A stretch of DNA of 64,000 bases from Cohaesibacter haloalkalitolerans (GCF_003574655.1 NZ_QNUM01000008.1:172313-236312); one strand, 5' to 3'. Counted from the first letter of the stretch, positions 52,994-62,493 are shown. Numbers and translations are program-made. Notes: a model not told the origin generated them from the sequence alone.

Positions 52994-55249
52994 TCAGGCT
53001 TTCCAGCGCCGCAGCAACAGCGCGTTGCTGACCACCGACACCGAGCTGAAGGCCATCGCCGCACCAGCCATGGCCGGATTGAGCAACCCGAACGCCGCCA
53101 GCGGGATGCCGATCACATTGTAGAAAAAGGCCCAGAACAGATTCTGCCAGATCTTGGAATAGGTGTGCCGGGCGATATCGAATGCCGACCCGACCAGCCC
53201 CACGTCAATGCGCATAAGGGTGATCGCAGCCGCGCCGATGGCTACATCGGTGCCAGACCCCATGGCAATGCCCACATCGGCCTGCGCCAACGCCGGGGCA
53301 TCGTTGAGCCCGTCGCCGACCATGGCAACGACATGCCCCTGCCCCTGCAATTCGGTGAGCATATCGAGCTTGTCCTTGGGCGAAACCCCACCCCGGGCTT
53401 CATCAAGGCCCAGGATTTCTCCCACCCGACGCACGGTTTCAGGTGCATCGCCGGAGAGCAGGATCGTCTTCAGACCGCGCGCCTTGAGGCTTGCGACCGC
53501 AGCTTTGGATTCGGCCCGCACTTCGTCGCGGAAGCCGAGCAGCGCCATCAACTGTCCACCCCTGGCAACAGCGGAAACCGAAAGTCCTTCCTGTTCCATC
53601 ATCTGGAAAGCATCACCGGCGGAGGATAGATCCACCCCGTGGCGCTCAAGAAAGGCCCGCGTCCCGATGAGCATCGCGGCACCGTCGACAGTGCCCTCGA
53701 CGCCCTCGCCCACATGAGCAGTAACGCCTTGCGCTGCAGGAATGGACGCGCCCCGTTCCCTGGCGGCATCAACACAGGCTTTCGCCAGCGGATGTTCACT
53801 GCCTGACTGAACAGCAGCAACCGCGCCGACCAAATCGGCCTCCGTCATGGCACTCTCAACCTGATGCAGGCTGACAAGGCTCGGCTTACCTTCGGTCAGG
53901 GTGCCTGTCTTGTCAAACACCACATGGGTAACCTTGCCCGCAACTTCGAGCACGTCGATGTCACGGATCAGCACACCGCTTTTTGCCGCCGCGCCGGTTC
54001 CGGCCACCAAAGCCGTCGGCGTCGCCAGGCCAAGGGCACACGGGCAGGCAATCACCAGAACGGAAACCGCAGCGACAACGGCCGCCTCAAAGTTTCCGCC
54101 AAGGGCCAGCCAGGCCACAAAGGTCAGCAACGCCAGACCGATGACCACCGGAACGAACACCGCCGAGATCCGGTCTGCCAGATTCTGCATCTTGGCCTTG
54201 CCCGTCTGGGCCTGATCGACAAGACGGATAATCCGGGCAAGAACAGTGTCGTCACCCATCGCAACCACGTCGAGCACCACCGACCCGGCGCCATTGACCG
54301 CGCCGGAGATCACCTTGTCGCCAGCCTCGCGCAGCACCGGTTCGCTTTCGCCAGACAGCAAGGCTTCATCAAATTCGCTGCGGCCTTCAAGGATCGTCCC
54401 GTCAACAGGCACTACCTCACCGGGCAGCACCCGCACCCGGTCTCCGGCCTTGACCTCCTCGATCGGCACCATCCGGTCACCGGTTCCACCATCGGCAACA
54501 AGGCGGGCTTCCCGCGGGCGCAAGCCCATCAGCGCCCGGAGAGCATCGGCGGCGCTGCGCCGCGCCCGACCCTCAAGCCACTTGCCAAAAACGATCAGCG
54601 TCAGAATGGCCGCAGAGGCTTCAAAATAGAGATGCCCGACCGAAGCGGAGCCCAAGGCGATGACCTGATAGAGAGAGAACAGAAAGGCCGCGCTGGTGCC
54701 CATGGCAACGAGCACGTCCATGTTGGCCGCACCGCCAGCCAGAGCCTTGGCCGCACCGCGATAGAAGCGGGCCCCGACGATCACCTGCACCACGGCCGCC
54801 AGTGCCAGTTGGATCAGAGGTGGCATGTGCCAGCCAAAGCCGAACCAGTGGGTGATCATCGGCGCAACCAGAGGCACCGTCAGAACAGCGGAAAACAGGA
54901 ACAGATAGAAGGAATGCCGCTCTTCCTCTGCTCGGTCCTCATCCACCCGCTCGGCCTGAGCCTGCCGCTCGGAGAGGCTCCCCTGCCGCAGGCTGGCTCC
55001 AAATCCGGTCTTCTCGATCATTGCCTTGATGTCATCGGCGCTCTGTCCGCCACTGACGGTCACATCCGCTCGCTCCAGCGCCAGATTGACCTGAGCCGCA
55101 ACGCCGGGCTTGGCGTTCAGAACACGCTCAACGCGTGCCGAACAGGCTGCACAATGCATACCGCTGACATCAAAGACAAAGACGGATTGGGCGGAATCGG
55201 AAGCCGCGCCCGTGGCGCCGCCAGGAGAAGAAAGAGCTGTTTCAGACAT
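52994..55249 (-). CDS. copA: Copper-translocating P-type ATPase
   Basis: The 751-residue P1B ATPase has one N-terminal heavy-metal domain with GMHCAACS (C33, C36), eight transmembrane helices, the transmembrane ion site CPC (402-404), the actuator loop LSGES, the phosphorylation site DKTGT (D446) and SEHPLA. CPC and the C-terminal membrane motifs fit copper(I) export. It has a MerR/CueR-type promoter whose -35 overlaps the preceding stop codon. No cueR gene is seen in the window. The His-rich N-terminal extension of some relatives is absent. Confidence 0.93.
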   Translation of the reverse strand: MSETALSSPGGATGAASDSAQSVFVFDVSGMHCAACSARVERVLNAKPGVAAQVNLALERADVTVSGGQSADDIKAMIEKTGFGASLRQGSLSERQAQAERVDEDRAEEERHSFYLFLFSAVLTVPLVAPMITHWFGFGWHMPPLIQLALAAVVQVIVGARFYRGAAKALAGGAANMDVLVAMGTSAAFLFSLYQVIALGSASVGHLYFEASAAILTLIVFGKWLEGRARRSAADALRALMGLRPREARLVADGGTGDRMVPIEEVKAGDRVRVLPGEVVPVDGTILEGRSEFDEALLSGESEPVLREAGDKVISGAVNGAGSVVLDVVAMGDDTVLARIIRLVDQAQTGKAKMQNLADRISAVFVPVVIGLALLTFVAWLALGGNFEAAVVAAVSVLVIACPCALGLATPTALVAGTGAAAKSGVLIRDIDVLEVAGKVTHVVFDKTGTLTEGKPSLVSLHQVESAMTEADLVGAVAAVQSGSEHPLAKACVDAARERGASIPAAQGVTAHVGEGVEGTVDGAAMLIGTRAFLERHGVDLSSAGDAFQMMEQEGLSVSAVARGGQLMALLGFRDEVRAESKAAVASLKARGLKTILLSGDAPETVRRVGEILGLDEARGGVSPKDKLDMLTELQGQGHVVAMVGDGLNDAPALAQADVGIAMGSGTDVAIGAAAITLMRIDVGLVGSAFDIARHTYSKIWQNLFWAFFYNVIGIPLAAFGLLNPAMAGAAMAFSSVSVVSNALLLRRWKA

Positions 55250-55293
55250 GATGATCTTGACCGGTGTTTAATAGGAGTTCCAAAGTCAAGAAA

Positions 55294-55324
55294 AATATAA
55301 GGCTTCCAGCAACTGGAAGGTCAA
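55294..55324 (-). promoter_or_regulatory. MerR/CueR-type promoter of copA
   Basis: On the minus strand TTGACC (55324-55319) and TATATT (55299-55294) are 19 bases apart, the long spacer typical of MerR-family targets. The spacer and -35 hold the dyad CTTCCAGTTGCTGGAAG, which matches CueR boxes. The -35 lies over the stop codon of the creatininase gene (55321-55323). Confidence 0.75.
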
Positions 55325-56106
55325 GAGGCAGGAAGAACAACTTTTGCAACTTCGCGGGCATAGACGATGAACTGCTCTGCGATATGGTCAATCAACTGCC
55401 GCCCCTTCTGTGCATTGGCACCCGACGCAGCCCCGACAACGCCTTCGTCATTGAGGTCCGTCGCCATCCAGCCCATCGGCTTGCGGCCATAGTAGCGCAG
55501 GTGAACATTGCTTTCGACCATGTCCTTCTGATGCGATGCAAAGCTGGCAGCCTTGTCCATCCTCACCAGATCAGGCCGCAACGCCAGCATCATCGAGGTC
55601 TCGACGTCGCCACCGTGGATGCCATAGGCGATTTCGTCGGCCTCAAACAGGCCTTCGGGATATCCGAGCCGCAACCAGTTGGTGGCAGAGGCAATCATGC
55701 CGTGATGCACCCTGAGGTCCTGCATGAGAATGTCCATCAGGGGAACATTGCCGCCGTGGCTGTTGATGATGATGAGCCGCCGGATGCCGCTGCGCTTCAC
55801 TGACAGGCAGATGTCGATCCAGAGCGGCAGAAGGTGCTGCCAGTTCGACGTCAGGGTGCCGGAGCCATCGAGATGCTCTTCCGACCAGCCGACCTGTTGC
55901 ACGGGGAGAAAGAGGATCGGCAGATCCTCCGGCTTCTGCCTGAGAACCGCCTCGATATAGCCCTCGGCCAGAAAGGCATCTGTTCCGGTGGGCAGATGCG
56001 GCCCATGCTGCTCGACCGCAGCAATGGGAAGCACCGCAACGGCATCGGCAAGCCTTGGATCGGCGAAATCGTCCCGCCCCATCTCGCTCCAGACAGCCTT
56101 GATCAT
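55321..56106 (-). CDS. Creatininase family protein
   Basis: The 261-residue product has the metal-binding pattern of the family: AAVEQHGPHLPTGTDAFLAE (E, H and D ligands) and NSHGGN near residue 117, plus HGGDVETS near 166. Family members include creatinine amidohydrolase, and the MftE-type peptidase and 3-dehydro-bile-acid-like hydrolases, so the substrate is not known. The ATG at 56106 (codon 4 of the open frame) has GGGAG at the right distance, while the upstream GTG does not. It lies before copA on the same strand but copA has its own promoter. Confidence 0.82.
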   Translation of the reverse strand: MIKAVWSEMGRDDFADPRLADAVAVLPIAAVEQHGPHLPTGTDAFLAEGYIEAVLRQKPEDLPILFLPVQQVGWSEEHLDGSGTLTSNWQHLLPLWIDICLSVKRSGIRRLIIINSHGGNVPLMDILMQDLRVHHGMIASATNWLRLGYPEGLFEADEIAYGIHGGDVETSMMLALRPDLVRMDKAASFASHQKDMVESNVHLRYYGRKPMGWMATDLNDEGVVGAASGANAQKGRQLIDHIAEQFIVYAREVAKVVLPAS

Positions 56107-56259
56107 TCTGAACACTCCCGGCCAACAGCCATAATCGCTAGCTCGTCAAGTTACCTGTTTGAAACGGCAAATGCCAGTGTCTCAACGGACTTTACGACCT
56201 CGAACACAACCCCTATCGTAATGCCAAAGAGAAAGCAAATCAGCCTCAGGGAGAGACCC

Positions 56260-57438
56260 ATGCTCCACCCCGTCGACAATTTCCTCCGCCTTGGCGACGA
56301 AAACGCCTTTGCCGTGCTCGCCCGCGCCAACCAGTTGGCCAGCGAAGGCAAGGATATCATCAACCTCGGCATCGGACAGCCGGATTTCAAGACACCGGAC
56401 CATATTGTCGAAGCCGCCATCGCCGCGCTGAAAGCCGGAGAGCATGGCTACACCTCGGCAGTGGGTATCCCTCAATTGAGAGAGGTAGTCGCTGCTGACC
56501 TCAAGGCGCGGCACGGTGCGACCATCTCGCCAGACCGCATCATGATCATGCCCGGCGGCAAGGTCACCATGTATATGGCCATCACGCTATTCGGCAAACC
56601 CGGCGTCGATATCCTCTATCCCGATCCGGGCTTTCCCATCTACCGCTCGATGATCGAATTCACCGGTGCCCGCCCGGTTCCGGTGCCACTGCGCGAGAAA
56701 AACGGCTTTGCCTTCTCGGCCGATGAATTGCTGTCGCTGATCACCAGGGACACGCGCCTCATCATCGTCAACAGCCCGTCCAACCCGACCGGTGGCGTTA
56801 CGCCCAAAAGCGAGATCGACAAGCTGGTCAAGGGACTGGCCAACTTTCCCGATGTCGCCATCATGTCCGACGAGATCTATTCGCGCATGACCTTCGATGG
56901 TCTTGAGCACCAGAGCCTTACCTCCTATCCGGAACTGGAAGACAGGCTGATCCTGTTGAACGGCTGGTCCAAGACCTATGCCATGACCGGCTGGCGCCTT
57001 GGCTTCTCGGTCTGGCCGAAAAGCCTCTATGACCATGTCCGCAAGCTGGCGGTCAATTCCTATTCCTGTGTCAACTCGGCCACCCAATTCGCCGGGATTG
57101 CCGCCATTACCGGCCCGCAGGACGCTGCCCACGCGATGATGGCCGAGTTTGACACCCGCCGCAAAGCCGTCGTCGTCGCCCTCAACAAACTGCCCAATGT
57201 CTCCTGCGTCATGCCGAAGGGCGCCTTCTACGCTTTCCCCAACGTGTCCCGGACAGGTTTCAAGGCCAAGGAGCTTTCCTCGCGGCTTCTGGAAGAGGCT
57301 GGCGTCGCCACCATCGGCGGCCCGGATTTCGGTGTCTATGGCGAAGGCTATATCCGGCTGTCCTATGCCAACAGCCTTGAGAATATTCTGAAGGCCGTCG
57401 AGCGCATGGGCGATTTCCTTGAAAGCAATCGCCCATAA
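56260..57438 (+). CDS. PLP-dependent class I/II aminotransferase
   Basis: The 392-residue protein is an AspC-like fold type I enzyme with INLGIGQPDF (34-43), NSPSNPTGG (171-179), the Schiff-base lysine in NGWSKTYAMTGWRLG (K238) and R246. Substrate may be aspartate, an aromatic amino acid or alanine; the sequence does not decide. The open frame runs much further upstream through the creatininase gene on the other strand, but only 56260, with AGGGAGAG just before it, fits the family start. A large hairpin follows the stop. Confidence 0.88.
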   Translation: MLHPVDNFLRLGDENAFAVLARANQLASEGKDIINLGIGQPDFKTPDHIVEAAIAALKAGEHGYTSAVGIPQLREVVAADLKARHGATISPDRIMIMPGGKVTMYMAITLFGKPGVDILYPDPGFPIYRSMIEFTGARPVPVPLREKNGFAFSADELLSLITRDTRLIIVNSPSNPTGGVTPKSEIDKLVKGLANFPDVAIMSDEIYSRMTFDGLEHQSLTSYPELEDRLILLNGWSKTYAMTGWRLGFSVWPKSLYDHVRKLAVNSYSCVNSATQFAGIAAITGPQDAAHAMMAEFDTRRKAVVVALNKLPNVSCVMPKGAFYAFPNVSRTGFKAKELSSRLLEEAGVATIGGPDFGVYGEGYIRLSYANSLENILKAVERMGDFLESNRP

Positions 57439-57455
57439 GGGGCTTGAAAACAGAT

Positions 57456-57498
57456 CTGGCCAAACCGGAGCGCCAGCGCGCATTGCCGATTTGGCCAG
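57456..57498 (+). terminator. Hairpin after aminotransferase gene
   Basis: The stem ctggccaaaccgg/ccgatttggccag (57456-57468 with 57486-57498) is strong but lacks a T-run, so it may stop transcription or stabilise the 3' end. Confidence 0.6.
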
Positions 57499-57583
57499 AA
57501 GATATATCCTGAGTTATTTTGAAGTGATCAGGCCATCACAGTGAATTCATGGCCCGGTCAGCAAAGGACGTCTCACGTCTGGA

Positions 57584-57718
57584 TCAGAAATAGAGCCCCC
57601 GAATGAGATCGCGCAGGTTTTCGCAACTGGGCAGACGATCTGCTTTCCATGTCTCATCAGCGGGGCGGACCTTTTCAAACCAGTGAAGCCCGAGCTTCGT
57701 GCCAATCCAAACAAGCAT
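57584..57718 (-). CDS. Small ORF of 44 codons, function unknown
   Basis: The reading frame begins ATGCTTGTTTGGATTGG and ends TGA at 57584. It encodes 44 residues with the start MLVWIGTKLGLHWFEKVRP and an end rich in Leu and Arg (NLRDLIRGLYF). AGGAGG lies 7 bases before the ATG, an ideal ribosome site, which makes translation likely. I recognise no family. It lies on the strand opposite to the following LysR gene, with 112 bases between the two starts, so LysR could control it. The short length leaves doubt. Confidence 0.55.
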   Translation of the reverse strand: MLVWIGTKLGLHWFEKVRPADETWKADRLPSCENLRDLIRGLYF

Positions 57719-57830
57719 GAAAACCTCCTGTCTTTGGTGGAACAGCAGCATTTCTACACCCTTGCACCGTAAAAATAATCCGATAATATCCTATCCTGTT
57801 ATTCAAAAATGAATAAGAAAGGTAAGCAAG

Positions 57831-58754
57831 ATGGATTTTGACTGGAATGCCATCCGTTCCTTTCTGCGCGTCGCCAAGACGGGAACCCTGAGCGCAGCGG
57901 CTGCTGACCTCGGCCTCTCCCAGCCGACCGTGGGGCGGCACATCTCCCGCCTTGAGGAAAGCCTCGGGCTGCGGCTGTTTGATCACAACCAGTCCGGTTT
58001 CGAGTTGACCGAGGCTGGCGAGCAACTGCTGGAGGCAGCCAACCACATGGCCCTGTCGGCCGCCGATGTCCAGCGCCGCGCCAAGGCCGCCAATCCGGTT
58101 CGGGAATCGGTGCGGCTGACCATCGAGGTGCGGCCATGGTCCCTGCGCCTTGCGTCCCGCAACATCGACAGGCTGGCTCCGGTGAGCGAACAGGAACGAG
58201 GCGCTCCCCCGATCAATTTCACCTTCCTGTCACAGGATGAGTATCTCAGCATTTCCCGTCTGGAAGCCGATCTGGCCATCCGCAACCGGGTGCCCAAGCA
58301 GGGCAATCTCATTTCGGTCAAGCTCGGCTATCTCACCTATCGGATCTTTGGCTCTGAACAATATTGCAATCAGCACCCGGACGCCTTCGATCCGGCAAGC
58401 TGGCCGCAGCAGGACTGGGTCGGCTTTGGCCACACCCGCCCGCATTCGAGCTCCCACAAGGTCATCGCCTCGATCCTTGACGGCAAGTCGCCGCGCTTCA
58501 TCGCCAACCAGCAGGAAGGGCTCATAGACATGATCGCCCGTGGCAACGCGATCGGCCTCCTCCCCGCCTGGATAGGCCATGAGGAGGGGTTCATCGAACT
58601 GAGCGAGGAGGTCTTCCACCCGCAGGAAGCCTGGCTCATCTATCACCCGGACCTCAGAGCCCACCCGGTCAAGCGCCATGTCAAGGACCGATTGCAGGCT
58701 CTGGTCAGCGAGACACTGGCCCGATATTTCGACTGCAGGCTTCCGGCGGACTGA
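57831..58754 (+). CDS. LysR-family transcriptional regulator
   Basis: The 307-residue protein has an N-terminal helix-turn-helix (TGTLSAAAADLGLSQPTVGRHISRLEESLG, about 17-46) and a ligand-binding domain of the LysR type, although the C-terminal domain is shorter and more divergent than average. It is divergent from a small ORF. LysR proteins usually control the adjacent divergent gene. The ligand is unknown. AGCAAG at the start leaves a weak ribosome site; the ATG is set by the family N-terminus MDFDWNAIRSF. Confidence 0.88.
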   Translation: MDFDWNAIRSFLRVAKTGTLSAAAADLGLSQPTVGRHISRLEESLGLRLFDHNQSGFELTEAGEQLLEAANHMALSAADVQRRAKAANPVRESVRLTIEVRPWSLRLASRNIDRLAPVSEQERGAPPINFTFLSQDEYLSISRLEADLAIRNRVPKQGNLISVKLGYLTYRIFGSEQYCNQHPDAFDPASWPQQDWVGFGHTRPHSSSHKVIASILDGKSPRFIANQQEGLIDMIARGNAIGLLPAWIGHEEGFIELSEEVFHPQEAWLIYHPDLRAHPVKRHVKDRLQALVSETLARYFDCRLPAD

Positions 58755-58775
58755 AGTGACGCCGAAAAACAAATA

Positions 58776-58804
58776 GGGCCGCATCCCTGGATGCGGCCCC
58801 TTGA
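58776..58804. terminator. Terminator between LysR and uracil permease genes
   Basis: An 11-bp stem gggccgcatcc/ggatgcggccc (58776-58786 with 58789-58799) lies between convergent genes; the flanks carry only short T or A runs. Confidence 0.75.
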
Positions 58805-58840
58805 TCGTGTTGCAGTCAGGCAGTCTCTCTACCGTCCGGC

Positions 58841-60094
58841 TCAGTGCCTCTGCTGCGGCAGGATCAGGTTGAGGACCACAGCGACAATGGCGCAGAGACC
58901 GATGCCCTTGATGGCGAAGCCGCCGATGCCCACTTCCAGACCGCCGATACCGATCACCAGCACCACAGAGGCAATGATCAGATTACGGGCATCCGTCAAA
59001 GCATCGCCAACCTTGAGCAGGGTGGAAACACCGACTACGGCAATGGCACCAAACAGGATCACTTCGATACCGCCCATGACCGGAACCGGAATGGTCGATA
59101 GCACAGCCCCGAGCGTACCCGAGAAGGACAGGACAACCGCCCAGATGGCCGCAAAGGTCATGATGACCGGATTGAAGGCCTTGGTCAGCGCAACAGCACC
59201 CGTCACTTCCGAATAGGTGGTGTTGGGAGGCCCGCCAAACAGAGCGGCAAGGCTGGTGGCAAGACCATCGCCAAGCAGAGTGTTCTTGAGGCCCGGCTTG
59301 GCAAAGAAATCCTTCTTCGCAACGCCGGAAATGGCGGCAATATCGCCGATATGCTCAATCGCAGGCGCAATGGCAACCGGCAGAATGAACAGGATCGCTT
59401 CCAGATTGAACTCCGGAAACACGAACGGCGGCACAGCAACCACTGGCGCTGCCGAGATGGCCGAGAAATCGACCACGCCGAACAGCACACTGACGATATA
59501 GCCGGACACGATCCCGAACAGGATCGGCACCAGCTTGAACATGCCCTTGCCCAGAAGCGTTACCATGACGGTCACACCGACAGAGACCAGCGCAATGATG
59601 ACAGCCTGATCAAACGGCACCAGCTGAACGGAGCCATCGCTCGTCTTGCCTTGCGCCATGTTGAGCGCAACCGGCGCCAGAGACAGACCGATAACCATGA
59701 TGACCGGGCCGATGACAACCGGCGGCAGCACCCGATCGATGATCTTCTGTCCCTTCCAACGCACAAGGAAGGACAAAGCCACATACACCAGCCCCGCAGC
59801 AAACAACCCGGACATGGTCGCCGGAATACCCCATTGCTTCGAGCCGTAGATGATCGGCGCGATGAAGGCAAAGGAGGATGCCAGAAAGACCGGAACAGAG
59901 CGCTTCGTGACCAATTGGAACAGCAGGGTTCCCGCACCCGCCGTAAACAGGGCGACAGAAGAACTCAAGCCAGTGAGAATCGGAACCAGAACGAGGGAGC
60001 CGAATGCCACGAACAGCATTTGCGCACCCAACAGCACTTGACGACCCAATCCCTCGCGGGCCGGTTCGCCAACCGAAGTAGACTCTTCGGACAT
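58841..60094 (-). CDS. uraA: Uracil/xanthine permease (NCS2, UraA-like)
   Basis: The 417-residue NCS2 transporter has about 14 helices and the UraA-type motifs: FLASSFAFIAP in TM3, FVFPEFNLEAILFILPVAIAPAIEHIGDI with E-H in TM8, and GGPPNTTYSEVTGAVALTK in TM10. It imports uracil by proton symport; xanthine or uric acid are possible alternatives. It is a single gene. The 345-base upstream gap shows no recognisable riboswitch. Confidence 0.9.
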   Translation of the reverse strand: MSEESTSVGEPAREGLGRQVLLGAQMLFVAFGSLVLVPILTGLSSSVALFTAGAGTLLFQLVTKRSVPVFLASSFAFIAPIIYGSKQWGIPATMSGLFAAGLVYVALSFLVRWKGQKIIDRVLPPVVIGPVIMVIGLSLAPVALNMAQGKTSDGSVQLVPFDQAVIIALVSVGVTVMVTLLGKGMFKLVPILFGIVSGYIVSVLFGVVDFSAISAAPVVAVPPFVFPEFNLEAILFILPVAIAPAIEHIGDIAAISGVAKKDFFAKPGLKNTLLGDGLATSLAALFGGPPNTTYSEVTGAVALTKAFNPVIMTFAAIWAVVLSFSGTLGAVLSTIPVPVMGGIEVILFGAIAVVGVSTLLKVGDALTDARNLIIASVVLVIGIGGLEVGIGGFAIKGIGLCAIVAVVLNLILPQQRH

Positions 60095-60439
60095 TGTTAT
60101 CTCCCACAGAGCCGTCAGTTTTAGGCTGTTGATGCCTGAAAACGGCCCTTTCTACCCGCATGCCTCTTTTACAAGGCCCGAGCCTTGTTGCATACGGTCG
60201 ACCAGCCGCCATTGATCCAGCCAGAGTTTGCAGCTGGTCCATGTTGAAATCAGGATATTTGGATCGAAAATCACATGTGCCTGATTCTGTGCGAAAAGGG
60301 GGAAAAAATTAACAAAACATGATGAATTCACACGGGCTTGAGGATAACCCGCGCAAATTTGCGTATTTTTCCCGATAGAATCACAGGGTTCCGACCCGAT
60401 TGCGACGCAAACGGAAACAAGTCCGATGAAAAACGCCGT
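60095..60439. other. Intergenic region between uracil permease and S-formylglutathione hydrolase
   Basis: This 345-base gap contains the upstream region of the permease gene and the 3' region of fghA. A short palindrome cgcaaatttgcg (60351-60362) with T-run lies near its end. No gene or riboswitch is recognised. Confidence 0.4.
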
Positions 60440-61273
60440 CTACTCAAGCCGCTCCGCATGCCACTTGATGTGATCGGCCATGAAGCTGGCAACGAAGTGA
60501 TAATAGTGATCGTAGCCGCCATGCAGTCGCATCGTGAGATCAATCCCGGAGGCTCTGCAAGCCTTCTCGAAAGCCCATGGCTTCAACTGATCTTCCAGAT
60601 ATTCGTCTGACAAGCCCTGATCAATCAGGATACCTCCCTCCCAACCGGCAGAAGCCACCAGAGCACAGGCGTCATGGGCTTCCCAAAGCGCCTCGTTGTC
60701 GCCAAGATAGGCGGCAAACGCCTGCCGCCCCCAGCTGCACAGCACCGGATTGGTGATTGGAGCAAAGGCCGACACGGAATGGAACAGTGTCGGGTGACGC
60801 ATGGCCAGCGTCAGGGCACCATGCCCCCCCATCGAATGACCGGTAATGCCAAAGCCATCTTCATCCACCGGGAGAGCATCGATCAGCAGTTTGGGCAACT
60901 CGGCCGTCAGATAGTCTTCCATCCGATAATGATCAGACCACGGCTTTTGCGTTGCATTGAGGTAGAAGCTGGCGGCCTGTCCCAGATCATAGGACGCGAC
61001 ATCAGGAACAGCATCCCCGCGCGGACTGGTATCCGGCGCCACAAAGATCAGACCATGCTTGGCGGCATGCATCTGTGGCAGCCCCTGCATGGTGACCTCT
61101 TCCCAGCTACAGGTCAGACCGGAGAGATAGAAGAGTGTCGGGCAAAAGAAGCCCTCCAGCGCCTCCCTTGGCAGGAAGACGGCAAACTCCATCTCGGTCC
61201 CCGTCGCCTTGGAGGCGTGGCGATAGACCCTTTGCTCTCCTCCGAAAGCCTTGGCTGTAGAAACAAGTTTCAT
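60440..61273 (-). CDS. fghA: S-formylglutathione hydrolase
   Basis: The 277-residue esterase has an alpha/beta-hydrolase fold with the nucleophile in GHSMGG (145-150, S147), the region SGLTCSWEEV and the later catalytic Asp and His in the C-terminal half. It hydrolyses S-formylglutathione in formaldehyde detoxification. The start at 61273 is chosen because the family begins MKLVSTAKAFGG and AAGGAC precedes it; the frame is open 17 codons upstream. The glutathione-dependent dehydrogenase is not in the window. Confidence 0.93.
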   Translation of the reverse strand: MKLVSTAKAFGGEQRVYRHASKATGTEMEFAVFLPREALEGFFCPTLFYLSGLTCSWEEVTMQGLPQMHAAKHGLIFVAPDTSPRGDAVPDVASYDLGQAASFYLNATQKPWSDHYRMEDYLTAELPKLLIDALPVDEDGFGITGHSMGGHGALTLAMRHPTLFHSVSAFAPITNPVLCSWGRQAFAAYLGDNEALWEAHDACALVASAGWEGGILIDQGLSDEYLEDQLKPWAFEKACRASGIDLTMRLHGGYDHYYHFVASFMADHIKWHAERLE

Positions 61274-61429
61274 GGCAATCAGTCCTTTGCAGCGCTGGTG
61301 AAGGAAGTCCCTGAAAACAGGCACAATAACCCCTGCGCCTGTCGATTTGATGACGTGGAAAAGGGCACACCATCAAACAACGAGACGCATGGGGATCACG
61401 GCAGTGAAACGCACTTTGTAACTGACGAA

Positions 61430-62209
61430 CTACTTCTTTGTCTTGCCCATGAGCTTAAGACGACCGGCGATGGCTGCATCACACCGCCCGCCGTTGCGCC
61501 GAACGACGATTTCCTGAGCGAAGGTGACCGGCTGTCCGATTGGCCCACCCGCGAAGGACGCGGTGCCTACTGGTAGCAGCTGCAACACTGCATAATCGCC
61601 ACCAGCATCAGTAAACAGCGCATAAGGGGCTCCATTGGACACAACACCGACCTGACCGGTCCGGATTGGCCGCAATTCCACCGGCTGCTTCTGCCCATCA
61701 ACATTCAATTCGGTCTCACTCAGCGAAACCTTCTTCTTGTCGGCAACCATGGTCCAGCTGCCCATGAGATCCTTCAATTCGGTATCCACCGCCAAACAGG
61801 AATCATTGGCATTCGGAACACTGAGGCGCGTTGCCTCGCCCTGCTCGATAATGGCACCCTTGGCGCTGACGCGATAATTCATGTGGAGGTCATCAACACG
61901 CACCACATCCACCAACGCCGCAGAGACACCATTGACGCCGACATTGCGCGCCATGAACCGATATTGCTGACCGGGCACCGACCCCTTTGTCATATAAAGC
62001 CAGGTGTTCGGCAATTTTCCGTCAAAGATCAGCCAGTCACTCATAACGAGTGGCTTGAGCCCTTGGTCGGTCTTCAACTCCCATACACCTGTGAAAAACG
62101 GAGTGTCACTCGCCGCAAGAACCGGCCCGGAGAAGACAACGGGAAACAGCAGGGCGGCTGACAACAAGCGCGCCATGCGTGCGGACTTTTTTACAAAATT
62201 CAAACTCAT
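61430..62209 (-). CDS. Exported protein of unknown function
   Basis: The 259-residue product has a signal peptide (MSLNFVKKSARMARLLSAALLFPVVFSGPVLAAS, cleaved near residue 34) and a soluble beta-rich mature part with two cysteines (in NDSCLAV and GGRCDAA), possibly disulfide-linked. I recognise no family firmly. The start at 62209 is chosen because GGGAG lies 7 bases upstream; the open frame extends 48 codons further. It lies just before the IS elements, so it could be accessory, but its codon use looks like its neighbours. Confidence 0.7.
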   Translation of the reverse strand: MSLNFVKKSARMARLLSAALLFPVVFSGPVLAASDTPFFTGVWELKTDQGLKPLVMSDWLIFDGKLPNTWLYMTKGSVPGQQYRFMARNVGVNGVSAALVDVVRVDDLHMNYRVSAKGAIIEQGEATRLSVPNANDSCLAVDTELKDLMGSWTMVADKKKVSLSETELNVDGQKQPVELRPIRTGQVGVVSNGAPYALFTDAGGDYAVLQLLPVGTASFAGGPIGQPVTFAQEIVVRRNGGRCDAAIAGRLKLMGKTKK

Positions 62210-62425
62210 ATCTTCTCCCTCTTGCGAACGAAGGGATGATCCATGGATCACCCTGATTGCCTTGGCCAAAGTCTCTTCCCCTTTTGGCTGTTTTGCAATG
62301 CTCCGTTTGGGTCTCTTTGATTGAACACACCTAATGCGGCCATGGTAGCGCATAAACTCTTAAAAATAGAGTCTGTTCTTCAACAGACCTGAAACCAAGC
62401 AATCATAATCCCTCCAGCAGCTAAT

Positions 62426-62429
62426 GGAC
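62426..62429. repeat. Target-site duplication, left copy (GGAC)
   Basis: GGAC at 62426-62429 matches GGAC at 63661-63664, on either side of the IS. A 4-bp duplication is usual for the IS407 group. Confidence 0.8.
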
Positions 62430-62493
62430 TGACGTGCTCCCCTGAAATGTCGTCGATTTTTGGTTAGTCTGTTTCCCAACGAGGAGATAGACA

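Noticed and set aside
55834..56259. 142-codon extension of the aminotransferase frame
   Set aside because: It overlaps the real creatininase gene on the other strand and has no family match.
62353..62353. Longer exported-protein start
   Set aside because: The frame is open for 48 codons more, but the signal peptide and the ribosome site are at 62209.
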